A stretch of DNA of 64,000 nt from Pomacea canaliculata (taxonomy: Eukaryota > Mollusca > Gastropoda > Architaenioglossa > Ampullariidae): positions 17,552,192-17,616,191 of the forward strand of contig NC_037603.1 of the NCBI RefSeq assembly GCF_003073045.1, given 5' to 3'. The notes beneath the pieces were generated by a model. It made no database searches. It saw only the letters and a program-made list of their open reading frames with translations, and was not told the origin of the DNA. Positions within the stretch are counted from its first letter, which is position 1; each line of letters begins with the position of its first letter. A program made the translations under genes and the position numbers. Below, piece after piece: positions 42,185-55,712 of the stretch.

Positions 42185-43342
42185 TGTCTGAAAGGATAAT
42201 ATGGCATTGCGATTATTCTGATACTTTATACAAATTGTTTTGTGTGTGTATTTATATTACAAATAAGTCAACGTGGCGATTTGTGCTTGCATGCGCGCGC
42301 ATGTATGTGTATTGAAGAATTTGACTTAACTATCACCAACGTAGAAACCGATCACCATCGCACCTTGTACTGAGACTAACCCATTAACTAACCAAATCAT
42401 TCTATTCTTAAGTCTTGCTGAATAAGTTTTCATCATTGGATAATGTCAGGCTTTTCGTCTACACGTCCTGCAGTTGTTCCGGGCGCATTCTTATGTTTCC
42501 CGAGTGTGCAAAGATATTTTAACTAATTTCAAAATCTTTTCTATAGTTGCATCCGTGTCATTTTTTGTAAACTCTAGCCCTGCTGTGTGCGATTGTGGGA
42601 TCGCAATTTTGGCCACATGAGCTTTTTGAACTGAGGGTGAATATTAACTGCCAGCTATCCCTCCACCCGTTGGGTGTGTCGTCTACGACTACGTCAAGCG
42701 AACGGCTGATGATTGGTCCGTGGAGAACAGGACTTTGCGGGACTCGTGTAACCTGGGAAGGCAGGAGGGGGTAAGCAGAAAAAATAAAAGGAAGAACTAA
42801 TTGGTTGTTTTGACGAAAACATAATTAGGACTTTGAAGGTAATCCGGGTTTTATGTCCTCCATGAGCTGGCTGGGTGTGCGGAGGTATATCCGAGGGGAA
42901 CAAGGAAGATATGCCTGTTAGCGGAAATCACATCAAGCAGGTTAATTAAAGCAGATAAGCTGTCACAGGATGGTAAATGACAGTCTTCAGGGGCTGCACG
43001 ATAACACCAGTCTACAGCAAGAGCACACGCACATGCTCGTGCAAACACACATAACTTCAATTAAAAAAGAAGTGCTTTCTTTCTTCTGACCTTCATTGAA
43101 AACTTAAGATCATTTTTTGAAGTATTAGTATTTTTTAAATTTTTAAGCAGAAAAATATTCTCGTTATCTGTGTTTTCTATCCGTCAACCAATCTATTATT
43201 TGAAATGCTGGAGAAGACGGTGTAAAGTGTAGGAGGGTCTGACAAAATGAAATTCTCTAACTTTTTCAAGAACATTGTTTGAGACATTATACTGTACATC
43301 GAAAATACCGATGAAAAACCAATTATTGCATGAAGTGATGGT

Positions 43343-43424
43343 CGTTTCTTTTTTCTTTCTTTCTTTTTGTTTCTTTTTTTGTTTGTTTGTTTGTTTGTTT
43401 GTTTTTTTTTGTTTTTTTTTTTCT
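43343..43424 (+). repeat. T-rich low-complexity tract with GTTT units
   Basis: CTTT and GTTT repeats merging into poly-T. Confidence 0.9.
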
Positions 43425-44099
43425 GGTTCCACAGTACATTTGATACTGTTAAGTTTATTTAAGTTATTTACATTTGTACTAATATAGTTTTTGAATCAAG
43501 ACCGAGAATTAAAAGCATCTTTTTGTCTGCTGCCCTTACATAATGTCCATATTTTCGAACAGAGAGACAAACTGAAAGAAACGTGTATTTTATTCTAGGC
43601 GTTGCATTCAACACAAAGGAAAGCGCATACTGAAGTGTAATATATATATACAAACTGTCCCTTGTGTATCCTGTTATCAGCTGTCACGATTTTCATCTAC
43701 AACCATTGCTATGAAGCTGGCGTGTGTCTAGGTCTGCCACTGACAAGCGTTATGTCATGACAGGGAGAGAGAATGTGGATACCCGGGTGTCTCCAGTGTT
43801 GGAAGCTGAAGACACTCGTATCATTCAACTCACCGAAGATCGCTCAAAAAGATTCTCTGGTCAGAAGGGCGGAAATCTCGAACATTTTTTGGATTGACCT
43901 TTAGTGTCTGGCAACTTAATGGCAACGTCGGCAATGAGCGCTGTTGTCGGGAGGAAAGGGGGATAATTCTCTAGGTGGCGTCAGCAGACGACTATTACCA
44001 TAGTAACCACTCATTGTTTCACGAGGGCGATAATTTTTGCACACGGTTCAAGTACTCGATGACTGAAAACAAAAACTGGTAATAATAACTAATAATGAG

Positions 44100-44180
44100 T
44101 TATTAATAATGAATTATAACTAATATATCTGTATAGCGCATTTCTCTATTATACAGCAGACTCAATGAGCTGCGCACAAA
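44100..44180 (+). repeat. Degenerate dispersed repeat (AAT leader, TATAGCGCATTTCTC core)
   Basis: AAT/TAA-rich leader followed by CTGTATAGCGCATTTCTCTA and an AGACTCAATGAGCTGCGCAC stretch. It is similar in plan to 27198-27262, 17719-17755 and 53006-53105. Confidence 0.45.
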
Positions 44181-45308
44181 TAAAAACAAGCTGACAATGT
44201 AATAAGAGTTCAAGCACGTACAGATCGCATGTCCACCACTTGCAGTCGAGTGAAATGGTAATATTAATAATGTACACAGACAGAAAAATAAGAACACATA
44301 CAAGGACGCACCCAACATAACATGTAAACGTGATGTCTATGGAATGACAAATGAAACCTACGAAGCCAGTTGTCATTCACAGCTTGTTCAATCCAGTGTA
44401 AAAACTGCAAACGAGGGTTCAAATCCTCCTGTCCACACCACAGTTCTGGTCGTATGACGGACCAAATAGACACGAATCGACCTTCCATTGTCTTCCTTTT
44501 CTCATTACTGGTCAGTGCATAGAGTGCGACCTATCTCTGCTGTTGCAAGTGCATGAATTAAATTAAAATAAGTTAAAGTAAAGTAAAACAGGTTTTTTGT
44601 GATTGCATGGGTGTATTTCTTCTGTCTGGTGACGAAAATCTGGTTTATTTTAAACCGTGCCAGATTTCTGCCTTTTAACAACTCCGTCTAATTTTTACGA
44701 GCTAGTTCTCCTTATTTGAGAAAAGAAAAAAATGAAGGAGACGGAAAACAACAGTGGAAAAAACGGAAAAAGCTTTGTTTTGTTGAAGGTTAATGTGTAA
44801 AGTGTTAGTTCACTGTCGGTGAACACGGAATCGCACTCACTTTAGACATCCATACTATATTCATATCAACGACAGATACCCGAAATTCGACGATTTATAT
44901 ATATATATGACACTTTTTGATTTAACATTCGCCGATCAAATACTTGATACTGAAGCTACAGCAGTAATAGCGCACAGGAAGGAAGGATATTTTACGCAGA
45001 CGTCGACATTTTGTTCTAAAAAAAATAAAAGTATATTTATGTCTTGTGTTTCATGTTTATGATTCAAGAGAATTTTCAGAAAGACGAGGATTTTCGAAGC
45101 TATAACTCCTGATTCGACATTATTATTCTTTATGGCAATAATATTGTGAATAATAATAATTAAAACACACAATAGAACTTTAGGATAAAGAATGATAGTA
45201 CTTTAATTTCGTAAGTTAATTCGGTGAGTTAATGACTTTCTTATTTCTTCCCTTTCTTTCATGTTTTATTCCCTGTACTTTGTAATCACAGCACACGTTT
45301 AGTTGATC

Positions 45309-45485
45309 CACGGACATGTGTAGGTGGACTGCTGTCTGTCTGCCGAGACTAACGTTTAGCCTCTGGCGAAGTTCTCCGTTGTTAGTCTCGGCGAGCATAA
45401 ACAATCAATGTGACTAAACCGGAAGCTTTGTACACACCTGCCTCATTTTAGTAGTTAACTGGAAAAAAATCGTCTGGCAGCAGGA
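45309..45485 (+). mobile_element. Foldback MITE-like element, copy 2
   Basis: About 177 bp, starting CACGGACATGTGTAGGTGGA and ending near CGTCTGGCAGCAGGAC. An internal hairpin pairs GCCGAGACTAAC with GTTAGTCTCGGC. The ends share GGACTGCTG as short terminal inverted repeats, imperfect here and better in copy 3. It has no coding capacity. Confidence 0.75.
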
Positions 45486-46350
45486 CTAAATGCCTTAAGA
45501 AAACTGCTCTTGATGTGCCCGGGCAGGTTTCACGAATAAAACGTGAATTAAGAATTGGCATAAAGAACTTCTATTCCTACTTTCAGAGAAATAACTTCAT
45601 TCTCTATCATTTCAAGTACGAATGTCAGGGTTGCACACAGAAAGAGTACGCTTACGAATGACTTATGAAATGAGAAGGTAAAACACTTTATTATTTTCAT
45701 ATTCATGATATCAACACTTTCATTCACTTCATCCTACATAACCATTTTTTTGTAGAGCTAATGTGCATTACACAGTGCAAAATGTGTGTTTAATTGATGT
45801 TAAAGCCTCGAGCGGTCATTTTTCTTGATTTCCCTCTGATCATCAGAATAACAACTTTCGCCCAAATCGAAAGAAGAAAAGGCGACTATTGTAAAATACT
45901 TCTGTTAGTGGGATATGATATTCCCTTGGCATACACTGCCATTATGAATAAAAAATTTTTAAACGGTTGTTGGAAAGCTTTAACGAGATACTTCCGTGGC
46001 GACTGGATGACCGAGATAAATGTCGTCGATTTAACGGCTAGAAAATCTCTTGTCTGGGTCTTATCCGGCAGAAAAAGTCAAAAATAAACCCAAAATTGGT
46101 AACGATTTTATTTTCCTTCTTCTGCGGTTTTCCATGGACATACTATCTTTCTGTCGCCATTATACTGCATCATTATGAAACCTTGGCAGTGCGTCTCTAA
46201 CACTGGGAACTCGCAAAGTTTGCAGACAGGCTTTTCTAGGGCATTCGACTCCACATCCCACCTGACAACAATTTCCCGACTTTATGAAAGTGGAGAGTTT
46301 TAAAAGTTCAAAGATTGAGTTTTGAGAGCAGAAAAAAAAACTTGAACTAT

Positions 46351-46453
46351 GCATTTTCTTTTCTTTTCTTTTTTTTTTTTTTTGTTTGTTTTTTTTGTTT
46401 TTGTTTTTGTTTTTTGTTTTTTTTGTGTTTTTTTTTTTGCAGTCTCTTTTTTT
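46351..46453 (+). repeat. Long T-rich tract
   Basis: About 100 bases of poly-T broken by G and C. It may be an old reverse-oriented poly(A) tail, but no attached element was recognised. Confidence 0.9.
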
Positions 46454-47437
46454 TAAAAGCAGATTCTCTGTCGCATACTTGGTTGATTAACAGGACTTCA
46501 GCTCTAATGACATTCTGTATTCCAAAACGTTAAGTAAGATAACTTGGACAGTAAAAAGATCCTACATTCCGTGACTTGTTAATTAACACGACTATTATCT
46601 TTTAGCTTTGTGCGAGACAAGCAACTTGAAGACGAGGCTATCTGTGACTAGTGCCTGCACTAGGATGAATGTCCATTGACAGCAAAGGTTCTCGTTTTTG
46701 ACTGATTTTCGGGTTGTTGAGAAGCAGGCTCGATGACTGTCTTGTCATATTTGATCGTGCATACTTCTGTCGCCGACCATCTTCCCCACAATGCTGGATT
46801 TTTTTTGTCTCGGGAAGACTGGTGTACATTCACAAGTGCGAAAAACTGACAAGAATGCAGTTAATTGACGAGAAGATGGCAACATATTTAGGAGAACACT
46901 TTCAGAAGAATGACTAGAACATCCTAAACAATGTTGAGAACTCTAGAAACATTGGCGAAACACAGCAGCTTTTGTTTGGCTTCTGTCCGACTGGTCACAT
47001 GTCTGTTACAACAGAAGGACACGGAGACACACTTTTTGTGGTCAGGGTATTACGGCGAGTCGCAGTTCTGCTGACTTTCTAAGGCATCCTGAACAAACTT
47101 CACCCACCATATCCGTCAGTTTGGCCGACAAAACACGGCTTCAGCACCAGAATTTAACACACACGAAGCCAGGTTTAGCGTCCGCCGGTCAGTGAGGTCC
47201 CGTGTGGTCACGTGTCTTACAAACCCCTTAAAAGTAAGTAAATGATGGTCAACGGCTAGCAGTATTTGAGAAGACCTACATGAGACCGACAGACTGACCT
47301 TTAGAGAATTGATCACAAGGAGGCCATTGTATAATATTTTGACCATAATTCTAAACAGGTTGTATATAGTGACACTGTATATATATAGACACGAATAATG
47401 TGTACAAAACTCAACCCAGGATAAGACATCTTTATCT

Positions 47438-47905
47438 CTACCCACCAAGAGCCGCATCTTCAATGCAAATGTAAAGTCAGTCCTTCAATATGGATCTGAG
47501 ATATGACAAACACCATCACCAGCAAGATTCATACATTCATCAACAAATGTCTGCGCCACATCCTCAACATCAGATGGCCCGAGAAGATCTCCAATACAGA
47601 CCTGTGGGAGAGAACCAACCAAAAACCTGCCAGCCAAGACATCAAGAAACGGAAGTGGGGCTGGATTGGTCACACCTTGCGAAAGCCGGCCAACAATTTA
47701 ACAAGACAAACTCTGAGTTGGAACCCACAGGGTAGGCGCAGACCATGGGAGACCCAGACAGACGTGGAGGAGATCATTCCACAGAGAGGCGGAGACACCT
47801 GGCATGACATGGTCCCAAATGAAGGGTCGCCCAGAACCGGGTCCGATGGCGGGGTGTGGTTGCGGCCCTATGCTCCACTGGGGGCGTAAAGGAATAAGAT
47901 TTTGT
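47438..47905 (+). mobile_element. LINE 3' fragment (5'-truncated)
   Basis: It starts with KSRIFNANVKSVLQYGSE, then a shifted frame reads INKCLRHILNIRWPEKISNT, followed by DLWERTNQKP and KKRKWGWIGHTLRKP. It ends near LRPYAPLGA with GGAATAAGATTTTG. This is the C-terminal end of a non-LTR retrotransposon ORF2 with its 3' UTR. About one frame break and a stop separate the parts, so it is younger than the TRAPPC1 copy but dead. Confidence 0.88.
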
Positions 47906-47999
47906 AATCAACCCTAACATTTAAGCCGTCGTCTTCTAATATGGTGCTTTTCTTAATGACGATACTCTATGAGATAAAGGGTGGGGTTCAGATAAATGT

Positions 48000-50580
48000 T
48001 CGTAACCTTTGTGTAGAAAAGTAGGTTTCTAATTAGTACGATCTGAAAGTTGTTAGAGAACTTTCTTCATTTCTTGCAACTTTAAGGACGTAAATGCCAA
48101 AACACGCCTCTACTGGAGTATTAATTAAAGGCTTTGTGTGGGTCAGGTCTGAAGACGGGAGCGGACAATGGTCCGAATGTCCAGCAATGTTGCCATACAC
48201 GATCCTCAATAGGCGGCGCCGCGGCTTTGTTACGCCCTAGCAGATGGGTGGCTGTCACTTGCAGAGTCGGGTGGATTACTTTCTCTATTCCACTGAGATT
48301 GTTCTGGCATTGTTTTCTGGAAACTGTTTGTCCTGGCCAAGACAAAGTCTGGTAGACAGAGTGATGACTTTACCGACAGACTTGGTCAGCCAGCAACCAC
48401 CACCAGGTACAGACAATGGACGGCCTGCTGAGCTCACGAATGAGCCACTTCAATACACAAGGTGCTTCCTATCTCAGCTGCTGAAAGTATTCTGGGGAAG
48501 CTTTCGTAAAAAGGCATAGAAACTGCGGAGGAACTGGAGAAAGCACTTGGGAATAAGACCGCATACTATTGTTTGTAATATGTTTTGTAAAATATTGTGA
48601 ATTACAAATAATAAAGTGTTTCTCGTTTTAACTTTGTTTTCTTTTCCAACACCACCACCATTGGCTTCCCCTCATATTAAAAAGCCCAGTAACATTTCAG
48701 TGCAGAGCTAGATTTTACTCTTGTCTAATTGTGTTGCCTTTTTAAAATCTCTTTTTAAAAAAAACGTAAACACTTTGTGCATCATAGGCACATAAACAAA
48801 GAGTGTACATTGTTTTACCTTTTCCTTACCTTTTTAAAAGCCATTAGTGTTTTTGTCAGAGAAAGGAAAATAAGTCACAAAATATTCATGATGATTAAAT
48901 GTTTCAAGCACGGGTGGGCATTAAATAGTTATTACTATTAAATACTTCCAAATCCGTCACCATGCCTACATATTAGTTATCATGTTTCCAAGCCGGTTCC
49001 CACAATACATTAAACATTAGGTGAATCGCTGTTTTTATCATCTCCTATGATCTCATCTCGTCATTATCACCAATATCACAACGGTTTTTCACCGCCAGGA
49101 GTTTAAAACTCGTCGGAAACACGACAGGAAAATCATCCAGAGTAACCTTTGAACAAGAGGAACTAAAACACCTGGTCCTGCAAGACAGTCGTACTAGTCA
49201 CTGTAGGACGAAGGTCTAAAGGTTTGAAAAACTTTTTACTTCAGAATTGTTTTTAGTTGAAATTTGATATCTAACTCAGTAATTTATATAATTTCATCCC
49301 CTAAAGCTATGTGGAAACTGGACATAACAGAGCGAATAAAGCGCATAGTCAGCTCGTCTTCTGTGCTTTGATGGCCGAGCCACGGTCCAGAAAGATCGTC
49401 TCTGAAAGTTGGAGATTGCGAGTTTTGGGAAAAAAAGCCAAAAATCATACGGTTAGGGGATGGGGGAATAAGCTGGAGTCTCAATTATTTTTATACAGAG
49501 ATCCTCGGGAAGCTCACCGTCTTTTTGTCAAATCCACTGGAGAAAAATATACTCTTTCAAAAATGTCCGTTTCAATTTTGAACGATGAAATGCACGGAAT
49601 TTTAAAAAGTCCACATTTTCAAAGCATTTTTCTTTGATCTCCTCTCTCCAAACTAGCAAATATAGAAATCGCTTGGACATGCAATTAACATGTTTTGATT
49701 TATTTTACCCTGTATAAAAATTGACAGTATAAAATAATAACTTATTTTGTTTATATGTGCTGTTTGTATATCAGGATAATGTCTGAGCTCTGACACAAGA
49801 CTTTTATACAGATTAAATGTGAGTGAGAATACAACCTACAACAGAACAATAAGCTGTTGTAGGACAAGTACAGTAAGGAGATGGCATATCAATGATAGAC
49901 GATCACCCGTATTATCACCATGGGGATCGTTTCGAAGATACATGCAGAAAAGTTTTTAAAATGGTGTCCTAGTTATTTCTGTGGAAAAGCTAAGAAAATA
50001 TAGTGCTAATTATTCACTGTCCTGGTGATAAGCTCAGTGACAATAGTACAATCATGCACAAATTACCTTAAAGTACCTTAGTCCGTCATGAGACTGAGAT
50101 AAATTAAAATACAAACTGTGTGCAGATGAGGTCTTACACGGTTACAGTCAGGCACTCAATCATTTTATGAAAAAGAATCAAAGACAATATGGACACTAAT
50201 GAGCCTTTGACGACAGAATGTACGAAGACTGCAGAGGACCACAGGTAAAAGCACAAAAGGACGTGGAAAAAATCAGCGAACAACGACTTGTAATGAACGT
50301 GGTCTAAGAAGACTCGAACAACAGTAGTCCTTCAATAACTCTAACTTACCAAGTAGTTACAACTGTAAATATTTTCTCATTCCAAGTAACTCACCTTTTT
50401 TAACGCAGTCAGTGAAGCCTTAGAAGCAAGTTTTCAGGTGTGAACTGTCGAGATAAATAAATTTCGTTCTTTCTGTTACGGACTCGGAGGGACAGTCTGT
50501 ATATATTTGCCTGCACTTTATCTAACTGAATATGAGCGACATACGTTGGCTTGCCCTTCTCCTGGTGACTGTCCGGTTGT
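48000..50580. other. Gene-poor interval
   Basis: No supported exon. A 108-codon frame at 49311-49637 (+) has no recognisable motif or splice support. The rest is AT-rich. Confidence 0.5.
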
Positions 50581-50866
50581 CCGGAGCTATGGGCAGTGCG
50601 CACGTGCTGGGTGAAGTGCCCGTTTTTTTCTGATCTTTTAATAGGAAAGGCTTTAAAGGGGAGCAAACGGCATAAATTAGCAAAGTGGAGACTTAGGGGA
50701 GGAGGGGCACTGCGTTCCTGGGCCGAGGCAGGCACGTGCAACGATGCGACCAGCGCGAGCGGTTATTCCGGGTCGCGTGTTGACTCGCCTCGTGCGCAAG
50801 AAGGAGGAATAATAGGACAGCGACGTCCATCTTGTCCCCCTTCCCCTCTCGGCCACCCCCGACATC
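50580..50866 (+). promoter_or_regulatory. GC-rich promoter-like island
   Basis: Markedly GC- and CpG-rich relative to its flanks. It ends in a pyrimidine-rich stretch (CCCCCTTCCCCTCTCGGCCA) directly before the ATG at 50867. No TATA box is seen. Confidence 0.35.
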
Positions 50867-50998
50867 ATGCAGGGACAAGAAGACACCAGTTCTCCGTCAG
50901 ATGGTGTAGGAGATAAGCCTGCGGTTCATAAACATAGACTGTATACCTCAAACTTGGAGCCACATGAGCACTGGTCAGCGCTGCCAGTTAAGAACTGA
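50867..50998 (+). CDS. Short reading frame after the GC-rich island, possible first exon
   Basis: ATG at 50867 opens 43 codons starting MQGQEDTSSPSDGVGDKP and ending at TGA 50996. Composition is protein-like, and the frame sits directly after the island. It could be a first coding exon that splices out within the frame, or a small standalone frame. No downstream exon was identified. Confidence 0.25.
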   Translation: MQGQEDTSSPSDGVGDKPAVHKHRLYTSNLEPHEHWSALPVKN

Positions 50999-53005
50999 AT
51001 TTAAATTAACAAGTTCTGATTCCCTCATTTGTTAAGAATTAAAAGTAAACAGCATTTAATTTTTTTGAATAGTGTTATACACTTAGAAACACAGGGGTTA
51101 GCAATAACTATTGCTTAGATTTTTATAACTGTTATTTTCGTTTTCATGTAAGAAGAACATTTTGTTTAAGTGGGTTTCCTGTATTCTCCTTTGTCGCGTC
51201 CTGACGACATACTGTTACTGTTGAAACCAGGAGGCCAAGACACAGACTGTCTCGTCTTATGTTTATTCCCAACACGTGAGTGGTCAAATGGGCCAACCTG
51301 CCTGACTTGCTTACTATCAAAGCGATTCTGCTAGCGACCATCTCTCACCCTGGACTGGATGGTTAAAGAAGGGGAAGGAAATCGGAGTACCTGGAGAGAA
51401 AAAAACCTGACGACCATCCCCATATCAAGTTAACCTGGACAGAGGGCCTTGCACTTCTTTCAGAAATGGGAGCATTTACTACGATCCTTACTGAAATGGT
51501 GACACACTTTAGTAGTGCGATGCCTGAGTACATCTATCTTTGCATGTCTGCCCAGCTTTGCTTTGAACAGTCGACAAAGCCATTGCACTAAAGGGTGGAC
51601 TAAACTTTCTGAATCGTATCCATAAAATAAAATCGAACGTTTGGCTTTCTTTGGGTAGTACTCCTTGTGTATCTTAAGCCAGTATGTGTGCGCGTGCACA
51701 TGAAGTTGTGATTTGTGAAATATGTATTTTATTAACGCATATAGGAGCACAGGGCAAAGACTTACAATACGCAATATTTACAAGTTGAAAATAGTCGTCG
51801 TAATTAATGTTAATACTTTTAAATTACTTTTAATTAACTGTTTTAAAATTAGTCCCTTTGATTTTTTTTTATACGGTGGACATTATGGGCATTTCATGTT
51901 CCACCTTTTCACTTTGAGAAATGAGTGCCTCGATATTTACCAAACTCCAGCGTCTTTCATACACCTTACGCTCAACATGTACCGAACCCTGTTTCTAAAT
52001 TCAAAAGAGTCATATCATTCCCGTTTTACTCTTTGAAAACGAAATGACAGCTATCCATGATTCTGTCCTTATCAGAGCTTTCGTCGATGGAAGTCAAGTG
52101 GATTTTGTGCCACCCAAAGGAAGGATCGTGTCAACTCTCATTTCACACGGCGCTGTAGTGGCCATGCTAGCCACCTCTCTTCCTGTTTGACATCTGTCGC
52201 CACATCTGAATGCCTGCACGTGACTCTCGCCAGCATGCTGTTGCAGCACGATGTGTCCATTTTTCCTGTCCATCCTGCTGTTTGATTTCGTCATCCATGA
52301 CCCTTTTCAGGAAAGGTCGTTTTGAATGCGACTAAAGATTGAATATTTGTATGCGTGCGTGTTGGCGGATGGGTGCATGTGTATTTCGATCTCCCATCAG
52401 TTGACTGAGAAAGATAAGGTGGTTCTTAGTCTAACGATCACTTTGAAGCTGAGCCTAGACATGCCCCTTAAACTCCAGATTCGCCTCTGGAATAGTTGCA
52501 TTTGAAACTGGCGAGAACGAGAAAGTAAAACAAGTCATGAAAATCTCATCACAACCTCCACGCTCTCGTGTGTGTGTGTGTGTGTGTTCTTTTGTGGTAT
52601 ATTTCCTGAAAATAAATGGGTTCATATCACGTTGAGCTTACACTGTTAGCTGTGATATCTGTTTTTAATGTTCTATAATCACAACCCTGACATTTGTGTT
52701 GTAGCCACCAAAGACATAAAAATGTCATCTTCATTTTCGCACATTTCACGCAATTAGAACACGCCCTACAGTTTACAGATAATAAAAATATGGTAATGCT
52801 GTTTCGCAGATTAATAAATGTCAATTATTTAAACAAAAAGTTTTTCCCATATTATTCTCACTACATATGCAACTCTCTCAACACTCACAGTAATGGCCTA
52901 CAGGTTCTCGACGAAAAACATTCCAAGAGCTTCGACATAGTCTGTTCACGTGACTGTGGGTGGCTGTTGGTGCATCAGCATTTCTGTTAAGCTGCATCGA
53001 AATGT

Positions 53006-53008
53006 ATC

Positions 53009-53046
<38 letters not shown>

Positions 53047-53105
53047 GCTGGAATTTATAATAATATTAAAAAGTGGGAATTTATACAGCACAATATCTCA
53101 GCCAA
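53006..53105 (+). repeat. ATA microsatellite plus dispersed-repeat core
   Basis: About twelve ATA units, then GGAATTTATA occurring twice and CAGCACAATATCTCAGCC. It is similar in plan to the copies at 17719 and 44100. Confidence 0.6.
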
Positions 53106-54539
53106 AGGGGACTGCGCTGAAAAAACCCTTCCCATGATGCTAGTCCTTTTTTCCCACCCTTCCTTTCGCAATGTCATGTTACTCTCAGCTCTTGTTCTTG
53201 TTATTTGGCTCCTCTTTGTGTTTTCTGTATTTGATTTTATTCTTCATTATTACTGTTGTTTATTCTTGTATAGTTCATATGTTATTTGTTTGTTTTCCTG
53301 TCCCTCGATTGCTGCCCATGTTTCGTTCTTGTTCTTAGGCGCCAAGAGCTTGCTCCTTAGGAGTGTGAGTATGCGCTTTGCACAAATTTGTAAATATTGT
53401 TATTATTTTTAAAAATTCAAACAATATTAACAAAGATATCGAAAGAAGAACAACGCGAGGACTCGTTGCAGTCCGACAGTAAAGGGTGATAACTGTAGAT
53501 CTAACGGTAAAGACTCCAGAGAATAAAGTTAGTGACATCAGCAGAATACTGGAAGATATTGAGTAATCTTTAGAATATAAAGAAATGTAATCATTGAAAA
53601 CTGCAAAAGAGTGATCACCACTTTAGTTTACTTAATGCTGCTCAAGGTCGCTGCCGAAGCGAGTGAAGCAGACGGAATGAAATCCAGAAAATAGATCCAA
53701 ACAGTTCGCACTTTAAATAACTACATTATCTACATTAGGTACGTTATGTACATTACATACCTTCCTGTTAGGAACCAGAAGAGGAAAAAATGCAGCATAA
53801 GCACATGAAAACATAAAGGTCCAACACTTTAATCCAAATCGAAGCACGAAAACAAAACAAACAAAATCAAGGAGAGACAACCCTCTCACCCTGTTAGGCG
53901 AAGGGACAGAACTCTCACCAAAATTTCTCTTGCGTTGTGTGCGACTATCTGACGAGTGGGGTGGCTGGTGTACCCGGGTCTGCAGCTGTGGGGTAGACAC
54001 AGCCTTGGTCAGTATTTAACAAGAGTAAAACGAAAAGCCCCACGGGGAAAAATAATTAAAACTAGACTTCAAAAAAAGAACACTACAAAATGTAGGCTTC
54101 AGCACTACTTCCTCTAATTGTACCCAAATGTGTAATGACTATGACATCACAAGGCAATAAACTTTGTATTGTCTTTAATCTTCGTTTCTGTAGTCGAGTT
54201 TTTCACGTCCTCTGGTGACATTTTCCTCCAGAAGGGGTGTGACTTGTGCGACTTCGACTTTTTACTTTTTTCCCCTCATTTACTGACCACTGACGTGTAC
54301 ACAGCTCTAAAATGTTCACTTCATGCAGTGTTGTAACAGAGAGCGTATATATATATAGTTGTGTACACTTTCCTTATGTTTGCTGTCTATATTAAGTTAC
54401 TAAACGAAATGTAAATATTGCCAGCTGAGTTATAACTTGTAAGCGTAATGTTATATACTTGAAAAATGATAAACGACTAGAATTGATCATTAATGTGAAG
54501 GGCTCGTAAAGGTCGTCTGTCCCGGGGACCATGCTGGCT

Positions 54540-54765
54540 TTCTACTGCCCTGTATCTGACGACTCTTGCTGTATTGTAAAAGAAATTCTGACGGCTCTTT
54601 TTGTGTTGAGTCAGAATGTCTGACGTCTCTTGCGCTGTGTTGTATTAGAATGACGACTGCTCTGTTGTATCAGAGGTCTAATATCTCATGTTTATAACAA
54701 CTCTGATGACTGTTGTTGTGTCAGAATGTCTGACGATTCCTGTTGTATTGTTGCCGAATGACAAT
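54540..54765 (+). repeat. Diverged minisatellite (TCTGACGnCTCTTG units)
   Basis: Six to seven units of roughly 30-40 bases built from TCTGACGACTCTTGCTGT and TTGTATCAGAATG words, with variable spacing. Confidence 0.75.
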
Positions 54766-55494
54766 ACTTCATTGCAATGGCGCTTGAGTCCTTCACGCTT
54801 CACTGCGGCAGAGACAGCACGAGCAGCACCATCTGGATCGGTCCTGAAAGTCCGCCATAACAGCTTCACGCTCGAGTTCTTTCTGGATCTTGAGAAAGGC
54901 TGAGAACACAGGCCTCTGGTGACGACTCTCGGCTCACAAATTCTCTCAGCTTTGGTGCTCACCAGAATCATTTTTATAGTCCCTTTGCTCCTCCAGTTTT
55001 ATCTTTCGGAAAGATGCCGAGGCGATTTTCTAAACGAGCTTTTGTTTTGCTTTGTTTTTTCCGTGGTGACGCTCCTGCCTGTTTTTCGCTTGAGTTCTTA
55101 CAGCCAACAGCGTCAGGTGCAGTGCCAGAGAAACTGTCACACACTTGTCGTCTGCAAAGAGTTTGCGTGAATCAGCTGGAACAGAAAATACAAAACTTTT
55201 TAAAATATAACCGAGTAAGGGTGAAACAGACAGGAGAACATCTATCGAGAGCTTTGTGTAGCAATCTCCAAAGTGTACATAAGTTTTGTTCAAGGTCCAG
55301 CGGTGATGTCAATGATAATGCAGCCTCTGAACTACTTTCTGAGATTATGAACCGGATCAGAAAACCAGATTAAAACGGCATCATTTAAAAACTCTAAAGA
55401 ATCGTCAAATAATATAATACAAAAATAATCCTCTTATAATCAATGATCTCGCATTCTCTCACCCACTTTCAAGGGGAAATAACGGGCACAGCCA

Positions 55495-55712
55495 TTAGTC
55501 AAATTTTCCTAAAAGCAAGTGAGTAATGCCATCATTGTTCCTGTTGTCCGCTTTTAGTTTAAGAAATATCTGTTGTGGTTGCAAACGAGTTTCCCTGTCC
55601 TCCCTTAAAAACATTCCTGATTCCATTTTCAGCAGAAATCGAACAACGTCCACCGGCTTCAAGTGTACGTCTTCATACCCCGTGTTCAGCGCCACCTCGC
55701 GGCTAAAGATTC
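55495..55712 (-). CDS. Probable terminal exon of an unrecognised minus-strand gene
   Basis: After a good acceptor (GTTGCTGTTTCAG) the frame runs 71 codons to TAA at 55495: IFSREVALNTGYEDVHLKPV, then DVVRFLLKMESGMFLREDRE and on to HLLLGKFD. Composition is strongly protein-like, and it needs one base from the preceding exon. The eight-exon gene at 57848-63425 on the same strand ends in phase 2, so if this is its last exon, at least one exon between them is unseen. No domain is recognised. Confidence 0.4.

Noticed and set aside
44395-44425. GGGTTCAAATCC, a good pol III B box
   Set aside because: No matching A box at the right distance and no tRNA fold, so neither a tRNA nor a SINE head is supported.
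45794-46087. 97-codon frame that vaguely resembles the C-terminus of a Tigger transposase (NGCWKAL)
   Set aside because: Only a few residues match, with no DDE motif or terminal repeats nearby.
49311-49637. 108-codon frame (MAEPRSRK...)
   Set aside because: No motif, no splice signals in phase and no neighbour exon. A chance frame is more likely.
53713-54000. Minus-strand frame MSTPQLQTRVHQPPHSS...
   Set aside because: The N-terminal part looks plausible, but the frame then runs into hydrophobic nonsense and no convincing donor or partner exon was found.
55014-55373. 119-codon plus-strand frame (MPRRFSKRAF...)
   Set aside because: Some helical character, but no domain or conserved motif recognised. 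It overlaps open frames on the other strand, so I could not support it as a gene.
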